NCBI RefSeq assembly: GCF_024868665.1
Contig: NC_079898.1
Span: 12,250,124-12,314,123 of the forward strand
Direction: 5' to 3'
Origin: Triplophysa rosa
Lineage: Eukaryota > Chordata > Actinopteri > Cypriniformes > Nemacheilidae
Length of the DNA stretch: 64,000 bases
The position numbers were made by a program, and so were the translations under genes. Shown here piece by piece: positions 23,041-34,557 of the stretch; positions within the stretch are counted from its first letter, which is position 1, and each line of letters begins with the position of its first letter. The notes beneath the pieces are model-generated. The model saw only the letters and a list, made by a program, of their open reading frames with translations, made no database searches and was not told where the DNA came from.

Positions 23041-24356
23041 GGATTCTAAGGATTATGGGTAGAGTAGTATTTTGATGGGAACTTGGCTAAAAACCACAAA
23101 GTTAAAATGTGCAATAACAAACGCGTATGTCATAAAACGTATGTCTGAAAGTCTGTTGTATGCAGCTACTGGTGTCTTCCAGTGTTTTGACTCATCGTAC
23201 AGGGTTTCCTGCTCATGATAAACGATTAGGAACTTGACTGAAATACCTTTGATCCTTAAATCACCCATGCACTCCGCTAACTATATTAACAGCAGATTAA
23301 GGTTGCACCTCAGTGCACTAACAGGAATTATCAATTGGCTCTGTGAGTACTCAGACGCATCATTCCTCTTTTTCAGTCTTATTAAGTCTTGTAATTAACA
23401 GTCTTAATGGTTTTGGCATTACCAAATGAACAACATTGCAACATTTTTGGAAAAACATGTAAAAGTATACATATAAAAGTATACATTTCATAAGAGACCT
23501 CTTGTTGGCCCTGTGACACTGCCTGCATTGGCATGGTCTGTGTATCCAGTGACTCCTTAGTGACATCCTTACTCATCGCATCCAGAAATCTAGGACACAC
23601 ATCATTTGTTAATTGTATCTGATGGGAAAAGGATCCTTTCATGCATTTGTTTTTCTGTTGTAGAGGACACAGAGTTACGTTCTGCAGCAGGATGTGCATT
23701 CAGATGTTTAACAAGAATTAACAAGTGATTTCTGCTGCTGAGAATGCTTGTCAGGTTTTTGATAGTTGTCACAGTCATTTAACTCAGGTGATGTATCGTG
23801 CTGGTTGTCTTAGCTTCTCTGTTTAACCGTTGGAGGTCTACCCTGTTTGTTCTCATAACAGACTGGCCTCACTTTTCAATACTCAAATTGATTTAGTTAA
23901 CACAAACAACTGCTTCTCCAAAAAATAAAACAATTAGATCAAGATAATAGTTCTGTGTTCTGAACTTCTTTATTTTTTATAGACTTTTAGATACTGTGTA
24001 ATGTTATAAATTCATGCTGTCTAATCTTAGGAATTTATTAAGATTTTCTTATAAATCAAAAACAAAATCTATATGTTTCCCAATCTCGAAAGATTGTACC
24101 ACTGTGTGACTTTCTGACACTTTTTGTCTGAGTCTTTTTCCTCATTCTCAGAATGGTTTAGCCATGAGTGTTCTTCTATACGCTTATCTTGAAATTCAAA
24201 TTGTAACTTATTAGCAGATAGTCACTCACCCTCATGTCATTCTGACCATATGCCATTTCATTTTCTTCCATATAATATGTGTTTGTGCTCAATTAAAATG
24301 ACACATTATTTGCGCCACAGCAAGCTGATCATCAAAAACAAGCTGTTTGACACCTG
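23041..24356. other. Probable 5'-UTR intron DNA, nothing recognised
   Basis: No convincing exon. A fragment near 24228 (AGTCACTCACCCTCATGTCATT) resembles the Angel-like left arm but is too short to define. Confidence 0.45.
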
Positions 24357-24360
24357 TTAA

Positions 24361-24762
24361 AGTCCCAGTGAAATAAAAAATTACAATGTCCATTTTTTCA
24401 ATAAATAATTCAGCTTTTATTGTAAATAGCTTATCAATGTGGGTCATTCTCTTTTTAAAATTCATGTGCCCTCGTAATCTTCAGTTAAAATCTGAAAATG
24501 CACTTCCGTCCTGTAGTGACTATCTATCTTAAATGACGTATGTTAGATGGCTTGGGTGGATCATCCGTTAACTCCTCCCCTTCAACTGTTAGTCTGCTGC
24601 CAGTTCCATTTCAAAATGCAATGGCTGTTTTTATATATGCAATCAAATCGCCGTGAAAAACACAGGCCATGGCCACTATTTTTCTCATTCAATTCAATTT
24701 CACTTGGAAATGCGTCAAAATACGGAAGTAAAAACGATCGCTACTTCCAGTTCACGGGGACT
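24361..24762. mobile_element. TTAA-flanked MITE
   Basis: Flanked by TTAA at 24357-24360 and 24763-24766. Termini AGTCCCAGTGAA and, inverted, AGTCCCCGTGAA. About 402 bp with no transposase. TTAA duplications point to a Kolobok or piggyBac-type transposase; the AG start favours Kolobok. Confidence 0.75.
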
Positions 24763-24766
24763 TTAA

Positions 24767-25515
24767 CATTGCCATTCAAATCATTTTTCTTTGAAATTCT
24801 TTGTTTGCTCTTCACGAGAAAGACAGCATACAGGACAATAAAAAAATAGAATATATAATTTAAGGCAGAATAGGAAAGAACAATAAAGCTAAATATGATT
24901 TACAATATAGCAAATGAAAAGGCAATAACAGTCAGAAATAGATTTCTGATTAGGTTTGAAATTGTAGCGCAAGTAATAAACAATGAAGTGACAATGTACA
25001 CGTCATTATTAAAATTAAAATAATCTTGGTAATTTAAATCACTACAATTGTCATCACAGAAAACCAAATGGGTAAGTGTTCAAGACATAAAAACATGTTT
25101 AGCATTATCAGCACTAGCATGATGTTCTGTCATCTGGCCTGAAACTACCCTGGGGCCATCCTTATTTCTGATCCCTGTACATATAGTATATATTTGTTTA
25201 GCACTCAGATATGATGACTGAAAGAGCATCAATGTGACAAACATTTCAGGTGACACAACATCTATCAGTGGGACTTCACATTTGCTTATTCTCACATTCA
25301 CATCAGACTTTGTTAAAGCAGCTGTGCTGCATGTAAGTGTTAAACAGTTGTGCATGTTTAGAGCGAGAATGAGAAAATAGACCCAGACAGGGAAACCAGT
25401 AAGGCGACGGGGGGCTCATACGTCTGCTTTTACAATGACTGTCAGATTGTGTAAGAGTGAAGGAGGAAGAAAACAGCAAAATCCACACGTTCCTTTTTTT
25501 TAATGTGTCTTCCAG
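24767..25515. other. Intron DNA leading to the akt3 acceptor
   Basis: AT-rich, without recognised features until the pyrimidine tract CCTTTTTTTT at about 25491-25500 and the CAG at 25513-25515, which form a strong plus-strand splice acceptor. Confidence 0.5.
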
Positions 25516-25829
25516 GCTGAGTCACTGTCGAGGAGTGGGAAGATCTAGAGAGCGAGAGAGAGAGACAGCACCGCGGAGAGAGAGAGAGCGGACGAGAGAA
25601 GAAAGCAACGGAAGGAGGGGAAAACCGCTACACAACGCCTTTGAGAGCGGAGCGAGAGAGGCAGCCAGTGAGCAGGAACGCCGGAGAGAGAGAGTGAGAA
25701 AGAGAGCAGCAGTGAGGGAGGGAGACTCTGAGGCTGGGTGAGCTGACCCCCCTCTCTCCTCTCCTCCTTTACCCCCGCTCATCACTCCTTCAGGAGCTGG
25801 TGTGTAGGAGCAACGAGTTCAGTGGCAAC
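25516..25829 (+). other. akt3: akt3 5'-UTR portion of the first coding exon
   Basis: Follows a good acceptor (TGTGTCTTCCAG). It is strongly GA-rich at 25545-25735, with long GAGAGA runs, and turns CT-rich before the start codon. No upstream ATG occurs anywhere in it, so ribosomes scanning from the cap would meet the akt3 start first. Alternatively, transcription may start within or just before this exon. Confidence 0.6.
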
Positions 25830-25875
25830 ATGAACGATGTCACTATCGTTAAAGAAGGCTGGGTACAGAAGAGGG
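25830..25875 (+). CDS. akt3: AKT3 serine/threonine kinase, first coding exon (partial)
   Basis: Encodes MNDVTIVKEGWVQKRG. AKT3 is a cytosolic and membrane-recruited kinase of the PI3K pathway whose N-terminal PH domain binds PIP3; this exon is the first PH beta strand. VTIVKEGWVQKRG is diagnostic of AKT3. AKT1 has VAIVKEGWLHKRG and AKT2 starts MNEVSVIKEGWLHKRG. The 46-nt coding part ends in phase 1 (AGG G|GTAAG), the conserved AKT exon boundary. Residue 2 is Asn where mammalian AKT3 has Ser. GCAACATGA is an adequate start context and the first ATG of the exon. Exon 2 was not found to 64000, so intron 1 exceeds 38 kb. Which teleost duplicate (akt3a or akt3b) this is cannot be told from 16 residues. 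Confidence 0.93.
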
Positions 25876-26724
25876 GTAAGTAGCTTGTGTTTGCCTGCAG
25901 GTCTATGAAGAGTGTGTGTGCATGTGTGTCTTGCGGCTCTCTCTCTATCATGGGCGGGCCGCGGCGTGGCTTCAGTATGTGTGCGTGGAAGCCGGCGTGT
26001 GGGTGTGCCTCAGTGCATGCGTGTTCATGAGGTGTGCATGTCGCTGCTTTTAGAGAAGATACGTGTGGGATCATGTGTGTTTGGTGGTCTGTCTGAGTAG
26101 CAAATGCATTATTGGTATCCATCATTTCTCACTGCACTGCTCTGACGTGTCGGGCTGCTACGTTTGATGGGGTTTTCTGCGCACGAACACTCACACTCAT
26201 TCATTCTGATGGGAAATGCTCTGTCTGAGTGGAGTACGGTAGTGATAGTATTCATTTTTTTTAAGCTGGAAAGGCATTTTTGTGATAGGAAAACAGCTTG
26301 GATGCTTTTATATTTGAACTGTTTTATTTTACATTGTAGACTTGGGTACAGAAACATTAATGCACACTTTTACCTACTCACTTGTAATGTAGATTTATGT
26401 GACATCCACGTGGGAAGCTGCTCTGTGTCCTTAAAGAACATAATCTGGGGTGCCTATGGTGACTACCTAGGGTACTTCTCCCAGCTTGTTCTTACTCTGT
26501 CTATTTTTGCTCTCTGTCTTATTGTCACTTATTGAGGCATACATGTAATGCACCGTCATTTTGGTCTAAACCCGGGTGGACACTGCATGCTAAGGTTTTT
26601 TGCTAAGATTGAATTGAAACTAATGTCAAAATTCATTGATCGCTCATTGACCAACAAAGTTCTTATAGTGTCCGAAAAGTGTTCTGTTGTAGTCCTCCAG
26701 CATGATTCCTGGTTAAAATAATCA
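25876..26724 (+). other. akt3: Start of akt3 intron 1
   Basis: Opens with donor GTAAGTAG. The first 230 bp are TG-rich (TGTGTGTGCATGTGTGTC); the rest is AT-rich with nothing recognised. Confidence 0.6.
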
Positions 26725-26870
26725 CAGGGTGTCCGCGGGGTCTTTAAAAGTATTAAAAGTTGATAAATCAATTTAGAGAAAATTAAGGCCCTTAGAAAGT
26801 ATTAAAAAGTCTAAATACCATTTTCCAAAGTATTAAATTTGGTATCATCTTTTCATATTTGTCCAAAGAG
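26725..26870. mobile_element. Transposon end fragment
   Basis: Starts CAGGGTGTCCGCGGGGTCTT, followed by repeats of AAAGTATTAAA and TTAAGGCCCTTAGAAAG. This matches the terminal region of a common cyprinid hAT-type repeat. No matching right end was found. Confidence 0.5.
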
Positions 26871-28855
26871 GTCATATGCTACAGTTTGCCTGAATTTAAT
26901 AATTGCGTAGGCGAATAGTGGGAGGTCCATTTACACCCAGTTGTCAAACAATATCGTTGACTAATGGGGAAATGCAAGTTTTCATGCAAATGGTTGGAGG
27001 ATAAAGAGTTGGAACCATGGCTGAGGACCGTCTCTGGGAATAACCGTGAGGCTTCTGAATTATCTTGCATTAATAAGGAGTTATCACAAACTAAGACTGT
27101 TTAGTTTTGCTATATGCAGTTTCACTTGCGGACATGTGCAAATGTCTGTGTAGTTAGAGAACATTGGTGAAGCGATCATACAATTTCATGCAAGTGCACA
27201 GATATCCAATTTGGCACGTACCAATGGAAGATCAGACAATGAAGTTTACAGTAGCGGTCAGTAATGCCCTAACGCCTCGCCCACCTGATTGGATAAACGG
27301 CCTTTGGTTTGACACACTGATTTAGATGTGTTCACCATTCAAGCAGTCCGAATTGATATTTTATTGGGGGAAATACAACTTGCGGAGTGAAAGGTCAATG
27401 GGAATTGATGTAATATGTGCCGTTTTTCCCACACACATTGTCTGCAACTTTATCCTCAGAAGTCATTCTCTGTGTAAGCCACGCGCATCCGGCAGATCTT
27501 GAAGTTCCTTGTTAATTTTAATTGAATTCCCTAGTTTAATTTTTTGAGATGGAAAACTATTTCTAAATGTGATTTCCAGGCTTGGAAAAGTAAAAATCCC
27601 TAATAAAAAACTGTTGTGATTGTGAATGACTATAAAGGTCATGGAAATGCAGCGGTCACAAAGTGTGGGAACAATCGAGTCAGTCAACGTCTTTGGGAAT
27701 TGGGTCAGTTTTGGGCTTTTAAACACATGTGTGCAGTAGCTGGATTTGAAATTCCCTCCTGTGTGTGGAATCTCTGTTGGGTTTGAGGATGGAGAGAGTT
27801 TGTGATTGTAGTATGAGTAGTTTGGTGGGGCGTGGAAGGGGGTTTTGGTGTAGTCCTGGGCTGGGAAACTGGCTTCATTTTGTTTGTCTTGGCTGACCGC
27901 CAGGACGACCCCGATCACCCTCTCTTTTTCCATTTTGTCTCGGCGACTTTTTGTTTCCATTATTGCTTTTACTTTCTTTTCTTCCCTCGTTCTGTCTGGG
28001 TCTGGTTGTACCTTTACTTTACTTTTCCATTTTGTTGCTGTCTCTCTCTGCCTCATCATCTCTCGCTCTCTCTGTCTTTTCCTCCTGGACCACAGAGCAC
28101 CTGTGCCGCACAGTACAGGTCTTTGTGCCCGATTCCTTTGGTTTTCTTGCATCTGAGCTGTGACTTTCTAACCAAAAAAAAGAGCTGTGTGTGAGAAGGA
28201 GAGGGTCTCCAAAAGGGTGACATCATTTCCTGTTTACTCCACTAATGAATGGACCACAAACACAAGGGCCAGTTTAAGACAGTGGAGACTTTGCCCCCTT
28301 CCCAGACCTCAGTTCTCTTTAATGCATCAGCCAAAGTTTCATTGTTTCAAAGATTATGTCTGTGCTTAATCTCAAATCCATATAGTCAACAATACTAAAT
28401 ACCATGAAGTTTTATATTAAAATGTTAAATTTGATACAGTTTAGTTTGCCTGATGGCTAAATAAATGCAGACTTTGCCCGTTGATAAAAATGCTTCAGAC
28501 ATCTGCGTAGTAATTGGTGTTGTGTTTGTGGTTGTGATGTGGAGGTTATATGTCAGGCTCTATAGCTGAAGAGCAGCGCAGAGGAGTCACATGGCTGCAT
28601 CTCTCTCTCCCGCAGGACCGCTGGAACATTCTGTTCTGTAGAAAGGATACAGGCATATGAATGAAGCTCGCTCGCTCTCTCCCTCACTCACATGATCACT
28701 GATGCACTCACACACTCTTTCATTCGCCGGCAAATACGCTCACTCATTCTAGCATGTGGATTGCATAGATCAACACGCAAACACCTGCAGAGTTGGTCTG
28801 TTTTGTGTAGGGATTTTAGAAAATTTTACCCTTTGCAGAAACACTGATGTACACA
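26871..28855. other. akt3 intron DNA
   Basis: Unique-looking sequence, T/C-rich at 27900-28095. On the minus strand 28152-27463 is an uninterrupted 229-codon frame, the longest in the window. It begins with a low-complexity Arg/Glu-rich segment that mirrors the CT-rich plus strand. No family match or splice logic supports it as a gene. Confidence 0.45.
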
Positions 28856-28893
28856 TTTGTCACATTGGTCCACACATGGACCAATGTGACAAA
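28856..28893. repeat. Perfect 17-bp stem hairpin
   Basis: TTTGTCACATTGGTCCA and TGGACCAATGTGACAAA are exact complements around a 4-nt CACA loop. No larger transposon arms are visible. CCAAT and ATTGG occur symmetrically in the two arms. Confidence 0.9.
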
Positions 28894-31338
28894 ACTCACA
28901 TTCGCTGTAATCATCACTCACTCGGCAGTTTCCACACCCTCAAACGGCATCTTTACGACCGCCTATCAGTCAAAGCTTTCTCGTGTAGGCACCCGAACTC
29001 TGACCTTGTTGCCTTTGCTGACTGTTATGTTGTGTGCTTCACTTCCTGTTCCTGTCTCATACCCAGCAGTCTCTTGATCTCAGATGTCCACTTCAGCCAT
29101 CTCCTTATTATCTTCTTTCTGTCCCCTATAGGGTCAGGTACAGTTAACTTTCCACGTCCGTCTCCGTCATGTTTTGCAGTATTACATCTTCGCAAAGAAA
29201 GATTTGACGAGGTCCGGGAGCTTTCTGCGCTTTGAAAGTCAGTTGCGTTGCTGTCTATGGGCGGGATTTAGAAAGCACCCGAACCTCTTAATTTGCGTTG
29301 TGAAGATGAACGGATGTCCTAGGCTTGTCGAACCACTTGAGGATGAGTAATCCATGGCAGAATTTTCATTTTTCGGCAGAGTTCCCCTTTAACCCATGTA
29401 AAGTTAAGTATGTAAAGTAACCTGCAGTTCTGTATTTTAAACAAAGACGGCAATATAGAGGCGTTATGGATTGCAGGTTTAAGTCGAATCAGAATTGGAC
29501 CCAGAAGTCTTGAGAACTCTCATCCGTTTTGCTGCGTGATGATTTTATAAAGGGAGTTCTGTAAATAATTACATTTTTAAATGGATACACGTTCCTTGCG
29601 GTGTTGTACTTTTTAGCTGCGTGATTGTGGGTAAATTTAGATGGAATTTGTCTCCCTGCGAGTGCGAGCTTTGTTTTTAAGCAGTGCCAAATAGAGCCTG
29701 CGAGCCGCTCTGGCTCCGCTCTATCATCTTCCTAATGCTTTTTAATTTCACGTCAGCTTTTCAGAGTTATTCGTTTTAAGTTCTCCCGCTTCCCTCTCAG
29801 AGGTACAGGAAAAGCATCCCTAAACCCCAATATCTGCTCTCTCCTTTTACGGAGGCACACCTGCACAGTCTGCAACGGATGCTTACTCACTCTCTCATGC
29901 TGACGACTGTCTTCCCCGCTCTCCTGCCAGCGTGCCTTTCAGACTAGAGTCAGAGCGTATGAAGAAAAACACTGCGGCCCCCTCAGTCACGACTCAGTGG
30001 CTTTTGTGAGCGTGTGGTTGTTTTTCTGGTTATTATAAAAGTGCGAGCATGTGTGTTTGTGAATGCTCAGAGAGGGGGTGATGGCTCTGGGGGTCAGGCG
30101 GTGTTGTAGCAGCAGGCTGGGGGTCACAGACTGACTCACTGTGTACCTCCAGCTGACTAACTGACTGCAGAGTTAGTCATCTTTCTGAATCGTGCACAGA
30201 CCCAACCCAGAGAGAGAGAGAAAGAGTGAGAGAGCTGGAGGTGAGGAAAGGCAGATGGAGAACAAATAAGGAGAGAAAAAGGATAAAGGGGTTTAGCCAC
30301 AGATCACCTTGGTATTGTTGAAAGTTAGAAATGACACTTTTTTGCCAGTCTGGGGATCTGTGAACCAGTGACGGAATGAGTTTTAGCATCCAAGATGGTT
30401 CCTGATCAACAAGTTTTAGGCGACCAATATGTTGACAATTTTTCCACCCTTAAAGTGTGGTTGAAATGTGTAGTAGAGTAAGCGCCAGGACCCAAGGAGT
30501 AGTAGAGGTTTAAGGAAGAAACTGTGGGTAAAAAGGGCTAATATTGTTCCCCTTAGGCAAAGAGAGAATGAAAAGGAAGATAAAACTGTGTACTCTGCTC
30601 ACTGTGTTTTCTCAAACCCAACAGTGATCTGGCTGTCTCGTGTCTCGCATGTTTTAGTGATGAGGCAGTGATGCACGGGGCGTGTGAACGTGCGCAGGCC
30701 CTTGAGAATTTAGGAGTGCCTGCGGAGTATGTATATGCTTGGGCAGGAGATATCCGGACCGATCTCACATCAGTGCTTTGGAATTCAAGCACACAACATC
30801 TGTATTTTTTTAATGTTTGATGGCTAGAGATGAAGCTCATTAAAATACACAGTTTCTTCTCTTATGTAATGGAAATCAGACGGATTGAGATTTTGACTGA
30901 AACCCAGTCCTGCAGCATTATATGCCTTGAAACAAAAAAATGAAACCAATATATATTATTGTTTACTGACAGGATCAAACATTTATTTATTTACTACTTT
31001 GATTTAGTCACCAGATCGGCCACTTCTAATGCAAGAGTCAGGATACATCTACAAGCACTGCGACGGCCTGTGTGTGACTCCCTGAAAAGCACATCCACTC
31101 TTGAAAATTTGGAAATGACAGCGACCTCATGGGCAGGACCTTTCTGTGAGGGTGTGCTAGGCAGCAGCGGGCTGTTTGATATGGAATCGTAACATTGAGT
31201 GATTCGCAGAGAGCAAGGGACCGCTGACAATCGCAGCGCTGCTGGCTGAAGTGAGGGTCATTGGCCTCTGGGCTGGGTTGACGCTGTGCATGTTTATGAA
31301 GTTGGTGATCAGGTTTTTCAGAAGTTCAGAGCTGTGGC
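28894..31338. other. akt3 intron DNA
   Basis: No exon recognised. The right end of an Angel-like element occurs at about 29350-29388 (GAATTTTCATTTTTCGGCAG then a TTAA-flanked CCCCT). A GA-rich patch lies at 30208-30290. Confidence 0.45.
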
Positions 31339-31342
31339 TTAA

Positions 31343-32055
31343 AGGTGGGGTGGTTGATTTGGAAAGGTGCTAACTTTAGCCTGCTAGCACTGAAATTATA
31401 ATCCCACCCTCTATGCGATTCGCCGTCCAAAGCCACGCCTCCTCCAAACACATGAATGTATTTCGTAAATCCACGTAACGAATTACAAACTAAATCCATT
31501 AAATTCTTCTCGAAGCATGTACATGCCTGTCCAAAAGAAAGAGAGCAACCATGGTATCGTCTTTCAGACCCTTTGCCTACCGGAGCTGTCTCCATCGTGT
31601 AAAAGCTGAACCGATATTAATTCGATTTTTTCCTCTTTCATGATCCAGATGTTTTTTCGTCACTGCTTTTTCAAAAACTGACTTCCGTTTTGTAGATTTA
31701 CTTGTTGTCGGTTCTGCAGGAAAGTTTGATTGTTGCTGATTGTCCGCCATTCTCCCTACATTGACACAGCGGACGTGAGCGCGCTGCGGCGCTGATGACA
31801 TATGATGTCTGCGTGAACAGGGTGCACAGTGGTATGCAAAATACTTTGGCTGAAAATGTACACATGACCAGTCACAGCGTTCGGCCAGAACGTTTTGATT
31901 GGGCAAACGTTTTTTGGTCCTACGCCTTTCACAGATGATATATCATTATAAAAATATTATTTGACCACTATACTTCTTGATTGCTATCAAGATGTAAAGA
32001 GATTTCCAACCAACATGGCAAAAAATATTTCTGGACAGTATCACCCACCCTGCCT
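31343..32055 (+). mobile_element. TTAA-flanked MITE, family A, copy 1
   Basis: Flanked by TTAA at 31339-31342 and 32056-32059. Termini are AGGTGGGGTGGTTGAT and, inverted, AGGCAGGGTGGGTGAT. 713 bp, no transposase. It shares long segments in inverted orientation with 42132-42687, for example ACGTTTTTTGGTCCTACGCC, TTTCACAGATGATATAT and CGCCACGCCTCCTCC-type sequence. Confidence 0.85.
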
Positions 32056-32301
32056 TTAAGTTAGCAGGTGCATGTTGAGCTGTGGTCCTCATGCAGGTGA
32101 TGCAGGTTCAAATCTAGCTCGCAACATTTGTGTTCCTGTCTTTTCCATCATTTCTTTGATTCCTCTTAAAAAATAATATTTGGAAAAGGACTAGAAAATA
32201 TTCTCATCTACAAGTTGTTTATTGAATTTAGATGCGTTGGCATCCAGTTTGATTTAACGGATTCATCAACTTTGTAATGTGTGTCTGTGTGCCAATATAA
32301 G

Positions 32302-32646
32302 CAGAGTTATTATAGTTTTGTTTAGATTTATTAATATTTTAAATGAGCTTTTATGTTAATTTTAGTTACGTTTTTAGCAATTTTGATTTAAGATTTTGTC
32401 ATTTTATTATTTGTTTGTTTATTTTTTATGTTGCACTTGCTATATAAGATTAATACATTTTTATTTTAGTTTTTGTTTATTATTATAATTTTAGTGCTTT
32501 AAACTTTCAGTTTATTTCTAAGGCAACGTTTCAATTTTTCATTAGTTTAAGTTTTTCCAATAATTTTTAGGCCAATATTTGATTTGATTTCAATGAACAG
32601 AAACTTCTTCAAAGTTTTAATTTAAGGAAACTAAATTTAACCTTGC
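32302..32646 (+). repeat. Dispersed T-rich repeat, copy 2
   Basis: Same orientation and end words as 15563-15818 (CAGAGTTATTATAG at the start; TTTTTAGGCCAATATTTGAT and CCTTGC at the end). The T-rich middle is longer here. Confidence 0.8.
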
Positions 32647-34447
32647 ATATAAGTGGGTGTTTGTCTTAAGTTTCCGCTGTCCACTTGTGCGAGGCTTTCT
32701 CCTGTGCTGTTAATCGGAGTGTATAGCGTTTCTCATAACTCTGTAATGAGCCCAAACCCATTAGGAAAATTGGGAAAGCATGACAGAGCTGTTCATTGGT
32801 GATGCCAGGCCTCTGCTCTCACATGCATGCCCTCTGGCTGTAAGCTATCATCTTACCACTTTCAACGGATCCCCTGCCAGCGGGCCAGTCACCCCGGTGT
32901 TGACACGTTGAGTTGAGCTATGCAACATCTTTTTAGCTTCTCTTTATTTAGAGTTCTATCAATCTTTCATGTGAATATGTAACATGGTTGTTATATGGAC
33001 GGTGGTTTCTCTCTCTGGGCTGAAGTTGAAGTGAGGATTACGTGTTTGAGGATTTTATATTTATTCGGAGATAAGTAGTGGATTTGCATCGGATTATCTC
33101 ACAAACTACTGTTTGATTAATTACACAGTTGAAGCAGGGTGAAGAAGTTCATTGGTATCTTGTTAGAATTACTGCATTACTGCAAACAACAGATTTACAA
33201 GGAGCAAGATTATATAAAGCCCAAAAATTACAATGCTGGGTTGGACTTTTATTATGTTGACAAGCACCTTACAAATATGACCAACTGTAATACCATTATA
33301 ATCACATAGAGCAGTAACACGAGTTGTATTTTTACTCTACTGTATTTTGAGGTTATTACTGCAAAACATTTACATTTATTAATTAACATGACAAAATTGA
33401 CTCACCGTTGAGAAATACAACAACCAATGTTCAGGAATGTTCAGTTCTTTAGAAGTTCTGTGTGTGTGATTGATCAGGAAGTGGAGTGGATTATCATCGT
33501 GTAACCTTATAGGACGGACAATGGATTGCTTCCCTTTTGTGCCAAATCACTGATAGAGAAATATATAATGGCAAAAGGAGAGGTCGCTTTCTGTTGTTTG
33601 TGAGGTTAGAGCCACTTTTGTGATTCTGATATGAATTAGTTCTATGGCATCTGTGGGTTCCTACACATACTATCTTTATATAGCTGGTTTCATCGGACAT
33701 ACGCGCCTGGCCCAAAGTTAACTTCCGGTCTGTTTATCGGTCTATGTAATATATACAATTAGTTGTTGATTTATATTATTTTGGTTTATATTAATTGTAA
33801 AAAATAATCTACACTACTACTGTATGTTGTTATTGATTTTTTGCAGAGGTGTACCTGAAGTTAAGTTTGGGTCACATAACGTTTGTTTATGTTGTTGCCG
33901 TTAAAACTGTCTATAGTGAGATTGAGATAGCGGTAGATGTAGAAGTTTGCCCAGGTAAAGCACACAAGCAGTCTCTTTTTAGTCACGAAGAGAAAGACAA
34001 ATGGACATGTCCTACAGTCTGTATCGAACATGTTTAGGTTTATGTTACAAAATTATTACACCAATAATTATTTAAAACACATTTTCCACTGTTATAAGCA
34101 TAAATCAAAAAAGACAACTCTGTCTTATGTAAAAATAACAACTAATCTCTATTTATATATACTGTATATATCTTATTACTCACTAGTTGTTTTCGATTTT
34201 GAGGTGAAATGTGACATATGAAGATTGACCCTGAAAAACATTTCAAGTAGTGATATATTGCTGTGTCCGATATGTGGGGCAGGTATATTTTGAATTTTCA
34301 TTATCAGCAATTAAGTATCGCCACACAGCGCATTAGCATTTTGTTTATGTAAATTAGTTTCACCAATTTTCTGTAAGTCTCATTTACTCATTTAATTACA
34401 TTTGTGTTATATCGGCCCCTTATTGGCCAATGGGCCACAGTCCTTCC
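32647..34447. other. akt3 intron DNA, nothing recognised
   Basis: AT-rich, no credible exon or complete element. Confidence 0.45.
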
Positions 34448-34451
34448 TTAA

Positions 34452-34557
34452 AGGGATACTTTACTATCAAATCAAAATGTCCCCATGTTTTACTTACCCT
34501 CAAGGCATCTTAACTGAATATGGTTTTCTTATTTTGATTTGATTGTAAAGTATCCCT
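34452..34557. mobile_element. Very short TTAA-flanked foldback MITE
   Basis: Flanked by TTAA at 34448-34451 and 34558-34561. Arms AGGGATACTTTACTATCAAA and, inverted, AGGGATACTTTACAATCAAA are nearly identical. Only 106 bp in total. Confidence 0.85.

Noticed and set aside
23382..23699. 105-codon minus-strand frame
   Set aside because: Looks protein-like for about 50 residues, but I recognise no family, find no splice sites that extend it, and a second frame is open across it.
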